From Engraulis encrasicolus (taxonomy: Eukaryota; Chordata; Actinopteri; Clupeiformes; Engraulidae): a DNA stretch of 64,000 nt. The notes under the pieces are model-generated. The model saw only the letters and a list, made by a program, of their open reading frames with translations. It made no database searches and was not told the origin of the DNA. The stretch is from assembly GCF_034702125.1 (NCBI RefSeq), contig NC_085871.1:36669659-36733658 (forward strand). The letters run 5' to 3'. The translations under genes were made by a program, and so were the position numbers. Shown here in pieces: positions 55,684 to 64,000 of the stretch (position 1 is the first letter of the stretch; each line of letters begins with the position of its first letter).

Positions 55684-56018
55684 TTTCAAAAAAGTTTGAG
55701 AAATACCAAGGCACTCATCTTCTTTGTAATTAAAATGCCTTTATTTTGTTGGGCATAGCATGATTAAAATACTTCGACGCGTTTCGGCATGAAGCCTTCG
55801 TCAGGAAGTGTGCAGTTTCTTCTGTGACAAACAGACATAATTAAAAGACATCATGAGTGTTCTCAGGTGTGCAGGGTGGGACCAATTAGCCAATGGCTAA
55901 CCACTCTTCAACAAAGGTGACATAAAAAACACAGAAAGACAACAATATCAATTGTGGGCAGCAGGGGGCCTCATTCTACAGTCTCTACAGATATAATAGA
56001 GTATTGGACAGCAAAACA
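55684..56018 (-). repeat. PLE terminal repeat, 3' side
   Basis: About 330 bp, the inverted copy of 59298-59628. It begins CAAAAAAGTTTGAGAAATAC on the + strand and ends in a GTATTGGACAGCAAAACA block. On the - strand, the element's coding strand, it contains the hammerhead-like motif at 55771-55809 and an A/T-rich AATAAAGGCATTTT stretch. Confidence 0.9.
55771..55809 (-). ncRNA. Hammerhead-ribozyme-like motif, 3' terminal repeat
   Basis: On the - strand the order is ACTTC (stem I), CTGACGA (conserved core), A, GGC-TTCAT-GCC (stem II), GAAA (core), a short CGCG-type stem III, GTC (cleavage triplet), GAAGT (stem I partner). The core boxes and stem I pairing fit a minimal hammerhead. The unpaired A before stem II and the very short stem III are departures. 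Hammerheads in PLE pseudo-LTRs are described in the literature. Activity here is inferred. Confidence 0.5.
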
Positions 56019-56025
56019 GTAGTGT

Positions 56026-58443
56026 TTACAAAAAGTGGCAGTATTTCATCTCATCATTTAAGCCTGGATATTGAGTAGCTTTTAATTTAAAAATCCAGTA
56101 GCTCTCTCGCTGATTTAATTGTTTTAATCTATCGCCCCTTCTCATTGTTTGTGGTGTATAATCAATACTTATAGCTCTTAAAAAAACAGGGTCACTGTTG
56201 TGCTGGCCTTTGAAATGACCAGCCATTTAATAGTTCTCATTTTTTGTTCTAATCGCATGCTTGTGTTCTGAGACTCTATCTTGTAACCTACGTTTGGTCC
56301 TGCCAATGTAAAAAACATTGCAGAGGGGACATTCCAGTTTATAAATGACAAATGTTGTTTTACAATTAATAAAATGCCGTATATCATGTGTTCTGTGTCC
56401 ATGTGTATCTTCAAATGTTTTACTTTTGACTATAGTAGGGCAATGATTACAATGACCACATTTGAAGCTACCTTGCGGTTTCTTAGACAGCCAAGTGTTC
56501 CCAGAGGATGGTGGTAGATAGCTGTGGACAAGTTTGTCATTTAAAGTAGGAGCCCGCTTAAAGCTGAAGACAGGGGGCTCCTGAAAAACATTATTCAAAG
56601 AAGTGTCACACTGTAATAAATTCCAGTTCTTTCTTATTATGTTCTTAATGTGATTTGCTTCAGTGCTGAACCTTGTGGAGAAGAAAATTCTCCCAGAACT
56701 TTGTCTAGAGTTTCCACTTGTTAACAGGGATTGCCTGTCTACGTTATTTGCTCTGTGTTTAGCACACTGAATGGTTTTCTTTTTGTAACCTCTTTGAATG
56801 AATCTGTTTTCCATTTCATTAGCCTTAACCTCAAAGGAGTCAGTTTCGTCGCAAATTCTTTTCAGTCTCTGGAATTGACCGTAGGGTATATTATCCTTTA
56901 AATGTCTAGGGTGGAAGCTTTTTGCATGCAAGATAGTATTACGTGAAGTAGGCTTTCTATAGATGGTGGAATGTAAGAGACCTTCGTTATCCTTGTATAT
57001 TTCTAGATCTAGAAAGCTGATGCGTTGTTTGTCATATTCCAGAGACAGTTTGATGTTTTTGTTTATGCCATTGAGGTAAGTATGGAAAGACACTAGTTCA
57101 GCTTCTGAACCATCCCACAGTAGGAGTACATCATCAATATACCTCCCATAGTAGATTATCTTATTTAAATAGGAATTTTTAGTAGAGTTAAACACAAAAT
57201 CATTTTCCCATTTACCCATATATAAACCCGCATAGGAAGGACTGTAGCAAGCTCCCATTGCACATCCTTTAGCTTGCTTAAAAAGGCGATCTTGAAAAAT
57301 AAAGATGTTATTATGTAATGTCCATTTAGTTAATTTTAAGAGGAAATGTGCAGGGGGAGATTCTGTTTGTAGGTGGTCTTGTAGAAAAAACTCGAGTGCT
57401 GCTAGCCCCTCTTCATGCACAATAGAGGTGTATAGTGACTCCACATCCATAGTTACTAATAAAGTATCTTGCCCTATATTACCTAGTTCCTGTATCTTCT
57501 TAAGAACAGCTGTAGTGTCTTGTATATATGCTGGGAGTTGAGGTAAAATGGGCTTAATGAAGTAATCTATGTATTTTGAAACAGGTTCTGTAAGACTGTC
57601 AATCCCAGATATGACTGGTCTCCCTGGGGGATTTTCCAAATGTTTATGTATCTTTGGTAGAAGGTAAAAAGATGCCAGTTTAGGATGCTCTTTGAAAAGA
57701 AATTTACATTCACCATCAGAGATCCAGTCATTTTCTTTAGCTTCAGTCAGTATGGTTTTTAACTCCATTTTTAAGACCTCTGTAGGGTTGTGTTTCAAAA
57801 CCTCATAGTACACAGGATCATTCAGTTGTCTGTTTACCTCTTTTATGTATTTATCTTTCCCCCAAACAACCACAGCTCCTCCCTTATCGGCTCGTTTAAT
57901 TATCAAATCATCATTTTTCATCATCTGTTCAAGAGCACAACGTTCCTGTTTTGTTAAATTATAGTACTTGGGTCTATTTTTTCTTTGTTGGTACATTTTA
58001 TCTACTTCAAAGTCCACTTTCTTGGTAAAGGTACTCAGAGTAGCATTTGCAGTGACAGGACAAAAAGTAGACCTGGGTTTAAAGGGGGTTCCTTGCGTAG
58101 TTGTGCTAACAGAGTCAATATGAGTCTTTGAAGTTTGACTGTTCATACTGTACCAGGCTTTAAGGTGCAAGTTTCTGTAGAACCTGTAGAGGTCAATCTT
58201 TGTGTCGAATTCTCTGGATGAGTAAGTTGGAGCAAAAGTCAAGCCCTTTGATAGCACATCTATGCAGTTTTCTGAAAGAGGTTTTCCTGAGATGTTGATT
58301 ACTGTGTCCCTTTGTAACTCCTCGTGGGTCGCCTGGCTGTGTTTCTTTTTTCTTCCTCTTCTAGTTGGTTTCTTTTTGCTTGTTGGGGTTTTCGTCCTGG
58401 TTTGGTGGTGGTGGTCTTTTGTTGTTGTTTCTTCTTCTGGTCT
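56026..58443 (-). pseudogene. PLE ORF2: reverse transcriptase with GIY-YIG endonuclease, one nonsense codon
   Basis: The frame is open from upstream of 58443 to a TAA at 56229-56227, then continues in the same frame for 66 codons to 56026. It has no ATG near its conserved start: the region reading VINISGKPLS.. LSKGLTFAPT lies before the first Met (about 58146). Counting from the GTG at 58257: RPVISG at 213 (RT motif 1), VTMDVESLYTS at 268 (motif A, Asp271), GCAMGACYSP at 331 (motif B), YIDD at 373 (catalytic motif C), a Cys-rich CGHCNHC at 600 and FVIYKLECP..FYIG at 636-652 (GIY-YIG). The RT primes cDNA synthesis at nicks made by the endonuclease. The TAA falls inside the GIY-YIG domain and removes its last part (GDR..RE..WIF..L), so the copy is probably dead. 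Expression probably needs a -1 frameshift from ORF1. Confidence 0.92.
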
Positions 58444-59114
58444 AAAAAAGAGCCCCCTTCTTCTGCTGTTGAGTTGCTCGAGTGTGCTTCATCCTCGCTG
58501 CTGGTGATGTTAAAGGAGACTGTCCTTGGTCTTCTACGAGTCTGAGAGGAGTCTCTATGTTTGTAGGTTTGTTTTTTCCATGTGTAGACATTTCCCGTCT
58601 TGTAATCCATGTCATCCCTTTTGAAATTTCTAATTTTTTCTTGTTTGAGCTTTTGTGTGAATTGCTCTAAATCTTCTTTCATTTTCTTCTCCAGGTTTTT
58701 GAGGTGTTCTTGATCTTCATGTTGTGCAACAGTCTTTTGTAAATCTTCGATTTCACTTTTGAGTGCTTCTCTGTCTTTTTTGGACTCTTCAATAAGTAAC
58801 AACATCAGGTCAAATGAACACTTGTTCAAGATAGCTTCCCACTTGTTCCTAAAAATAGTGTTGTCTGTTCTTCCGTTAGCTGGAAATTTTCTTAGTCTCA
58901 GGCCTCTTGGAATTTGGTTCTTTCTCCAGTAGTCTGACAGTGTGATTCCATGTAGATCTAGTTTGATGTCCTTGATCATCAGGTCCTTGAGGTCTAAGAA
59001 GTTCTTCTCAATGTCTGGATCAGGAGAGGGTGTAGAGTCCAGTTCTTCTAGGAGGGAGGAAGTACTGATGATCTGCCGACCTTCTTCTGGGGTGTAGGAA
59101 AAAGTGGTCGACAT
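58299..59114 (-). CDS. PLE ORF1: coiled-coil, basic protein
   Basis: 271 codons from the first ATG (59114; in-frame GTG upstream at 59147 is not a likely start) to TAA. About residues 1-90 include a TPSPDPDIEKNF acidic stretch and a GITLSDYWRKNQIPRGLRLR segment. About 105-165 is a Glu/Lys/Leu-rich predicted coiled coil. The C-terminus is rich in Lys, Gln, Thr and Arg, likely nucleic-acid binding. I recall similar proteins upstream of RT in fish PLEs, but no enzymatic role is known to me. Its last 47 codons overlap ORF2 in the -1 frame, after the slippery heptamer at 58443-58449. No stop interrupts it. Confidence 0.75.
   Translation of the reverse strand: MSTTFSYTPEEGRQIISTSSLLEELDSTPSPDPDIEKNFLDLKDLMIKDIKLDLHGITLSDYWRKNQIPRGLRLRKFPANGRTDNTIFRNKWEAILNKCSFDLMLLLIEESKKDREALKSEIEDLQKTVAQHEDQEHLKNLEKKMKEDLEQFTQKLKQEKIRNFKRDDMDYKTGNVYTWKKQTYKHRDSSQTRRRPRTVSFNITSSEDEAHSSNSTAEEGGSFLDQKKKQQQKTTTTKPGRKPQQAKRNQLEEEEKRNTARRPTRSYKGTQ
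58443..58449 (-). promoter_or_regulatory. Candidate -1 frameshift site
   Basis: On the coding strand the heptamer is T TTT TTA, in the zero frame of ORF1 (codons TCT TTT TTA, residues 222-224 from the ATG). This is the canonical X XXY YYZ form and the same heptamer used by several retroviral and retrotransposon gag-pol junctions. A -1 slip enters ORF2, which is open from here through RT. ORF2's frame closes (TGA) about 40 bases upstream, so the site lies within the only window where a shift works. I saw no obvious strong downstream stem; the next bases are A-rich. Confidence 0.6.
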
Positions 59115-59213
59115 GTTTGGTCCCAAAAAATGTGTCAAATGTTCCACAAAACGCAGGTTGGTGTCTGCGGAGCAACTCCTTCAAAAACACTGCCTTTGTG
59201 TTTCAAAATGTTT

Positions 59214-59297
59214 CAGAATGAAGTCCAGTTGGAGTGCTTCCTGGAACTGTCTAGTTTTTTAAGATGGTGCTCTTTGGTGACAGGCTTGGTTGATTTC
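59214..59297 (+). repeat. 85-bp PLE terminal segment, direct copy
   Basis: It matches 55603-55687 in the same orientation (CAGAATGAAGTCCAGTTGGA to GGCTTGGTTGATTTC), one T shorter in a poly-T. With the adjoining inverted arms this gives a mixed direct/inverted arrangement. Confidence 0.9.
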
Positions 59298-59628
59298 TGT
59301 TTTGCTGTCCAATACTCTATTATATCTGTAGAGACTGTAGAATGAGGCCCCCTGCTGCCCACAATTGATATTGTTGTCTTTCTGTTTTTCATGTCACCTT
59401 TGTTGAAGAGTGGTTAGCCATTGGCTAATTGGTCCCACCCTGCACACCTGAGAACACTCATGATGTCTTTTAATTATGTCTGTTTGTCACAGAAGAAACT
59501 GCACACTTCCTGACGAAGGCTTCATGCCGAAACGCGTCGAAGTATTTTAATCATGCTATGCCCAACAAAATAAAGGCATTTTAATTACAAAGAAGATGAG
59601 TGCCTTGGTATTTCTCAAACTTTTTTGA
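59298..59628 (+). repeat. PLE terminal repeat, 5' side, inverted
   Basis: The inverted copy of 55684-56018. It carries a second hammerhead-like motif, on the + strand, at 59505-59543 with the same core boxes. Confidence 0.9.
59505..59543 (+). ncRNA. Hammerhead-ribozyme-like motif, 5' terminal repeat
   Basis: Identical in sequence to the motif at 55771-55809 but on the opposite strand, because the arms are inverted: ACTTC, CTGACGA, GGC..GCC, GAAA, GTC, GAAGT. It lies antisense to the element's ORFs. Confidence 0.45.
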
Positions 59629-59933
59629 AAAAAAAAAAGTAATTACACAGTCTGTTGAAATTCTGTACTTTGAAATGCGCGAAAACGGTTGTTATTTCAA
59701 TTCTTCTCTGAGTCCCCAATGATGGTTAATGAAAACGAACGCTACATCTGGACCACGGTGAAGGCTGTACAAAATGAATGGGACCGCGAGGTTGGCCATG
59801 TTTGTCAGTTTTGCGGCCAGTTTTGTTGGCGGAAGTCCCACAGGATCCTATTGCAATGCTCTAACTGTTTTTATCTATGGCCCTGAGTGTGCTGTGATGC
59901 CAGACTGATCATTGGCGTTTATTTCCTCATTAG

Positions 59934-61703
59934 AACCTGAAGGGAGCCATCATGATGAACGATGCCAGTGAGATGTTGGCCGCGGCCCTGGAGCAGATGG
60001 ACGGAATAATAGCAGGTAATCACTGTGTGTGTGTGTGCATGTGCGTGTGTGTGTGCGTGTGTTAGTGTGTGTTTTTGTGTGTTTGTGTGTGTGTTAGGGT
60101 GGCCATCGGTCCGTTTTTACGACCTGTTCACGACATCCGTGTGTCCCTCTCTTTGTCTTTCCTTTCCTCCTAGCCTTTTGCTTATGGCCTCGAGCTGCGA
60201 GGCAACGTCATCGACGCAAACTAGACCTTGATAGTCGGTCGCGTTTCCGATATCTGCGACCGCCATGTTACTCCAGATATAACCTCTCGCCCAGCGAATT
60301 AACTGTATTGCTGTCGCCTTGTGTCGGGGAAATCTCCGTGCAATAGCCATATATGAAGTTCATTAACTGACTGGATGAAAGTTAAATAAGGCAACTATAT
60401 TATTGCCTACTGTCTGTTTCCTATTGTTTCCTGCACTGTTGGCAACGCATTGGCCAAGTGCAATTAAGTTTGTCCGCTAAATGCCTTTACAATGATACGA
60501 GGGTTCTCACAACTTTACAAACAGGGCAAAGAAACGTCTTTCTGCACGGGCGCTGTCTGTATTTTGAGCTCGTGTTGTTGGTTATCCAGCGTCTGCATGA
60601 AAAACACCCTTAAAACACCGCTGATAATAGGCCTACTTCTGACCAACTTTGAATAAAGTAAATCAAATTAATGGTTGGCTATTAGGCCTACGAATGCACG
60701 ACTACCCAAAATACATTTAAAAAATATATATATATATATATGAAATAGCCTACACAGACAACAACGGAAGGATTTGTCTAAGGAACCTGCCGTCTGATAC
60801 AATATTAAGTTAGTGATGATGACTCCTTTATCGGAGTGAGGTAATGCAATGCGAAAATCCTTCCCCCCAAAAATATTGTTTTACAAGTAAAACTGTTGTT
60901 GGCAGCTGAGTTGTCTGAGGTAAGATGGCAGCGCTGTTCCCTGATTTCTGCCTACAGTTTAGAATGCCAACTTCACAATTTTCTCCACGGAGGCGGGGAT
61001 TCGGCAAGTCGAAGCAATGGGTGCGCGCAAGGACGCTAGGTTAGAAAGTTAAGGGGCGGGGTTGTCCGGCCGAAGTCCGGACAGCTGGTCACCCTAGTGT
61101 TTGTGTGTGTGCTAGTGTGTGTTAGTATGTGTTTGTGTGTGTTTGAGTGTGCGTTAGTGTGTGTTAGTGGGAGTGAGTGGGAGAGACTGTGTGTGAGAGG
61201 GTGAATTCCAATATGCGGACTTCCGTCCTCCCTAGCACACTTGCCTGCTTGTGACCTCATGGTGACGTCACTGTCGACAGACATTTAATTAAAATCTTGC
61301 AAAAGCACAATTCTAATGTCATTTGCAAGCGGGATGGTGAATGAAGAGCAGTCCCCCAAAAATGGTTGTGGCTACGCTGACAGCGGGGAAACTTTATTGT
61401 CTTCTCCATGGAGGCGGGGTGTCAGCAAAATGCGAGGCCACAGGTCCAAGTGGAGGACGGGAGTCCGCATGTCGGAATGCACCCCAGAGAGAGTAGAGTT
61501 GCATTAGTTATGCGTTTTACTTTTCCAAGCTCTCCTTGACTCACTCTTGGGACTGACACGCTTTGGTACATTCTAAACAAACACTTGAAGCCAGCTTTGG
61601 GAATACCGGTAAACTCTCTCTTCTCCCTCTCTCCTTCTCTCTCCCCCTCTCCCCCTCTCTCCTTCTCTCTACCCCTCTCCCCTCCACCTCTCTTTTCCAC
61701 TCT

Positions 61704-61738
<35 letters not shown>

Positions 61739-62793
61739 CTGCCTCTGCCTGTCCCGTGCAATATACATTAAGAGGGCAATATATCAGACATTGTCTATTG
61801 TGGAGGAAGGTCGAGACAAGCAAGAGACAGAAAGGTTTTTCCACTGCGTCAGCGCTGGCTCAACACTACACTAATGCATACTAAAGTCTCTCTCTGCGGG
61901 CCACAAGGAAAGGACAGTAGCCTCCATACTCGCCATCCTTCCACCCCTCCATCCTTCCATCCCTCTATTCCTCCATTCCTCCATCCTTCCGTCCAGGGCC
62001 GCTGACAGCTTTCGACCGGGCCCGGGACGAAATCATCTGAAAGGGCCACCCTGTCAATACATACAATGTAATGGGATCCCAATTCTGGGGCCTTTCCCAG
62101 GGCCCCGGAACAACTGACCCCTTTGCTCCCCACTGTCGGTGGTCCATCCCTCCATCCTTATGCCTTATAGCTGGAGGCCTTGGAGAGGGAGGAGATTGGA
62201 TTGGAATGGGGCCCTCGTTTCCGCACACTGCAGCCATTCCCACCGCCATCCCATAATTGCAGAGGTGCTGTTGCCAGTGGTTACAGACTGGCAGGTCAAG
62301 TGGTGTCATCTGACCCAAGCTGAAGCCTTTGCAAAGAGTCCTCACACACACACGCCATTCTTTTCATTGAGTTTTAACGGCCGAGTACTTAAACGAATCA
62401 TTTTTTATTCAATTACCAATCATAAACACTATTTAACAAGCTAGCCACAAGTCATTTTAACGGTTTTGTACACACTTCTTTGTGGCACAATGTTTTAACC
62501 TGGTTATTTTTTATTCAGACCAATTTAAAAGAAGTTGCATTTGTTTCGCTGCATCTGAAAACATGGTGATCATAGGCAATAAAATGTGTTTTCCTCCCCA
62601 GTAATCTATTTCAGAAACACCTTGACTTAATTTCTGGCCTATATATTTTTTCACACTCCTCTCATGCCGCTCTTTTCGCTACGTGATGCAATTAGCAGAA
62701 GAGACATTCCACACATTCAGACGCATTCTCACTTTCAGGCGCATTCTCAGCACCCCTTATGTCTCCAATTAGCCTTTTAGAAAACACTTTGTT

Positions 62794-62886
<93 letters not shown>

Positions 62887-63007
62887 AAAAACACCTTGTT
62901 GTGACAGACACACTTACCTTATAAAAGCACACTCACAGACATACACACAAACATGCTTATGAATACCTTATTATAACACGCACCCAAAGACACAGACTTA
63001 AAAACAC

Positions 63008-63103
<96 letters not shown>

Positions 63104-64000
63104 AAAAAAGCTTCTTGTTCTAACACACACGCACACACACACACACACACCATATTACACACTTATAAAAAACATCTTGACACACAGACAGACAGAGGCA
63201 CACAGAGAAACTTCTCATTCACAACCTCCTTCTTCTCACCTCTCCCGCAGGCTCCAAGGCCATAGACTACTCCAACGGGCTGTTTGACTGCCAGTCCCCG
63301 ACGTCGCCCTTCATAAGCAGCCTGCGGGCGCTGCACCTGCTGGAGGACCTTCGGGGGGCGCTGGACATGATGGACGGCGACGAGAGGGACAGCCTGCGCT
63401 GCCAGGTGTCCGACAACACCGCTGAGGTGCTCACAGACTGGCTCCAGGGACGCATGGTGAGTGATGTTAAGAGACACTTTCCGTGCGTGATTTATTTTGT
63501 GTCTGGATGATCAGGGAGGGTAGGGATAATGGCTGACATAGTTGAGGTGAAGAGACGAGAGGGACTCACACACATCTTGATAAATGGATGACCAAGTAGG
63601 GTGGAATGGCTTTCTATGTGTCTGATGTTGTACCTGGATGGAGGGGCTTTAGGGGTCTGATGCTGCATAATATGTTTAAGCTTAGGAGTGGTGCATTAGG
63701 TATAGGTGACGAGAGGGGTAGTCTGCGCTGACAACACTGCTGACAACACTGCTGAGGTGCTCTCAGAGTGGCTACAGAGAGACCTGGGGAGTCCCTCTTG
63801 AGATTTTGAGCTTTGATGACCAAGCGGGGTAGAGTTTGTTGAATCAATCCAATTTATGTCACAGTGGCTTGCCTTATTATATAGGGGAGGTGGCCCTGAG
63901 GTTAGTGTTTGTCATGGCACCTGGTGACTGCGTTTGGGTGTCTGATTTTGTGCCTGGATCAGGGGTTCCCAACCTTTTCCAACTTGTGGCCCACTCGAAA
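59934..64000 (+). CDS. ppfibp1: ppfibp1, liprin-beta-1 (5' part of gene)
   Basis: Two coding exons are visible. Exon 59934-60015 (acceptor TTCCTCATTAG, ATG at 59952, donor GCAG|GTAAT) starts MMNDASEMLAAALEQMDG. Exon 63251-63456 (acceptor CTCTCCCGCAG, donor CATG|GTGAGT) continues from a split Gly codon into SKAIDYSNGLFDCQSP and ends EVLTDWLQGRM. The phases agree. This is the conserved N-terminus of liprin-beta-1, a scaffold with coiled coils and C-terminal SAM domains that pairs with liprin-alpha at adhesion sites and synapses. Vertebrate proteins begin almost identically, with DASDMLAAALEQMDGIIAG. Coiled coils and SAM domains lie beyond the window. With teleost duplication I cannot tell the a from the b paralogue. 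Transposons fill both the upstream flank and the first coding intron. Confidence 0.95.
60095..61096. mobile_element. TIR element in the first ppfibp1 coding intron, about 1 kb
   Basis: The left end TAGGGTGGCCATCGGTCCG and right end CGGACAGCTGGTCACCCTA are inverted with a few mismatches. Flanking 8-mers GTGTGTGT and GTGTTTGT nearly match but are low complexity. The interior is unusually CpG-rich near its left end and contains an antisense reading frame (60266-60117). Confidence 0.5.
60117..60266 (-). other. CpG-rich antisense frame, possible captured first exon
   Basis: From an ATG in good context (AACATGGCGG, 60266) it reads MAVADIGNATDYQG and continues with CVDDVASQLEAISKRLGG for 49 codons. 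Composition and CpG content resemble a vertebrate first exon, and it is unlike the repeats around it. I do not recognise the protein. It lies inside a TIR element, so it could be a captured exon. No clear splice donor follows. Confidence 0.25.
61199..61485. mobile_element. MITE with 34-bp inverted repeats
   Basis: The left end (GGTGAATTCCAATATGCGGA, then CTTCCGTCCTCC) and right end (GGAGGACGGGAGTCCGCATG, then TCGGAATGCACCCC) are inverted. The interior has GTGACGTCACTGTCGAC and GCTGACAGCGGGGAAAC blocks. It lies within the first ppfibp1 coding intron. Confidence 0.7.
61616..61735. repeat. CT-rich low-complexity tract
   Basis: Irregular CTCTCC/CCTCTCT repeats, then pure (CT)n to 61735. Confidence 0.9.
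61990..62140 (-). repeat. Dispersed 'G' repeat copy
   Basis: It reads GGGCCGCTGACAGCTTTCGA, GAAATCATCTGAAAGGGCC, ATACATACAATGTAATGGGA, CCAATTCTGGGGCC and GTCGGTGGTCC. It is the best-preserved copy in the window. Confidence 0.7.
62799..63099. repeat. (CA)n and (GA)n arrays in the ppfibp1 intron
   Basis: CA array 62799-62884, a CA-rich spacer, and GA array 63010-63099. A short (CA)n follows at about 63124-63150, about 100 bp before the second coding exon. Confidence 0.95.
63705..63785 (+). pseudogene. Decayed copy of the 3' part of ppfibp1 exon 2
   Basis: It aligns to 63376-63450: shared GACGAGAGGG, CTGCGCTG, GACAACAC(T/C)GCTGAGGTGC and GAGGTGCTC(T/A)CAGA blocks in the same order. A GACAACACTGCT unit is duplicated, the frame is broken, and the donor is lost. 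Downstream, GATGACCAAGCGGGGTAGA (about 63815) repeats GATGACCAAGTAGGGTGGA (about 63587), so a segment was duplicated. Confidence 0.75.
63959..64000 (+). mobile_element. Left end of a hAT-like element, cut by window edge
   Basis: CAGGGGTTCCCAACCTTTTC resembles the left end of the complete hAT MITE at 48790. Confidence 0.5.

Larger units (their letters stand above)
55603..59636 (-). mobile_element. Penelope-like element, nearly complete
   Basis: This 4-kb retroelement is flanked by the 17-bp direct repeat AAGTAATTACACAGTCT (55586-55602 and 59637-59653). From the left: an 85-bp segment (55603-55687), an inverted-repeat arm (to about 56018), ORF2 then ORF1 on the - strand, a short 5' leader, a direct copy of the 85-bp segment (59214-59297), and the opposite inverted arm (to about 59628). 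Mixed direct and inverted pseudo-LTRs with a long variable duplication are typical of PLEs, as is the RT plus GIY-YIG protein. This copy has one in-frame stop near the end of ORF2 and is otherwise open. Confidence 0.92.
55392..59885. mobile_element. hAT MITE carrying the PLE insertion
   Basis: The left end CAGGGCCGTAGATAA and right end TTATCTATGGCCCTG are inverted copies. AGTGTGCT is duplicated exactly at 55384-55391 and 59886-59893. Without the PLE (55603-59636) and one copy of its 17-bp duplication, the MITE is about 443 bp. Its right edge lies 48 bp before the acceptor-defined start of the first ppfibp1 coding exon. Confidence 0.88.

Noticed and set aside
58255..58257. GTG at 58257 as the start of the PLE RT protein
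   Set aside because: The conserved protein block extends upstream of it in the same frame, so it is an internal valine codon rather than a start.
59115..59147. GTG at 59147 as the start of PLE ORF1
   Set aside because: An in-frame ATG at 59114 in better context is the likelier start in a eukaryote.

Overview
The window looks like ray-finned fish (teleost) nuclear DNA. It contains spliced exons of a conserved animal gene, very long (CA)n, (GA)n and (GATA)n arrays, tRNA-derived SINEs, many short inverted-repeat DNA transposons, and a Penelope-like retroelement (PLE). There are no bacterial or viral operons. Most open frames in it are read through microsatellites or repeats and are not genes.

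Host genes. The only host gene I recognise with confidence is ppfibp1 (liprin-beta-1) on the + strand. Its first coding exon is at 59934-60015 and the second at 63251-63456, and the gene runs off the right edge. A GC-rich stretch ending in a splice donor at 44066 is a candidate upstream non-coding first exon. A second, weaker locus at about 10.4-14.6 kb has small exon-like blocks, tandemly duplicated, that resemble pieces of the fish SAMD3-like (sterile alpha motif) family. It looks like a decayed gene or a non-coding transcript.

Layout. 0-10 kb: foldback elements, a 285-bp MITE, a hAT-like element, a SINE with a nested insertion, and a large compound microsatellite built as a palindrome. 10-14.6 kb: the SAMD3-like relic with an inverted Tc1-like transposase fragment inside it. 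14.6-34 kb: mostly repeat debris, including piggyBac-type MITEs with TTAA flanks and a hAT MITE with a perfect 8-bp target duplication. 34.4-35.4 kb: a 1-kb element packed with CCATGG palindromes. 35.6-43 kb: more MITEs and a 640-bp foldback. 44-55 kb: candidate ppfibp1 5' region, long (GA)n/(GT)n arrays and a dispersed 150-bp repeat that repeatedly holds younger MITEs. 55.4-59.9 kb: a hAT MITE (8-bp duplication) holding a nearly complete PLE (17-bp duplication), ending 48 bp before the first coding exon of ppfibp1. 60-64 kb: ppfibp1 introns, with a CpG-rich antisense reading frame inside a transposon and a decayed copy of exon 2.

The most notable system is the PLE at 55603-59636. It lies on the - strand and has two overlapping frames. 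ORF1 is a coiled-coil/basic protein. ORF2 is a reverse transcriptase with a C-terminal GIY-YIG endonuclease. ORF2 has no ATG near its conserved start and lies in the -1 frame relative to ORF1. A canonical -1 slippery heptamer (TTTTTTA, in ORF1's zero frame) sits at the start of the overlap, so a frameshift fusion is the simplest reading. One in-frame stop in the GIY-YIG domain inactivates this copy. Its inverted terminal repeats carry a hammerhead-ribozyme-like motif.
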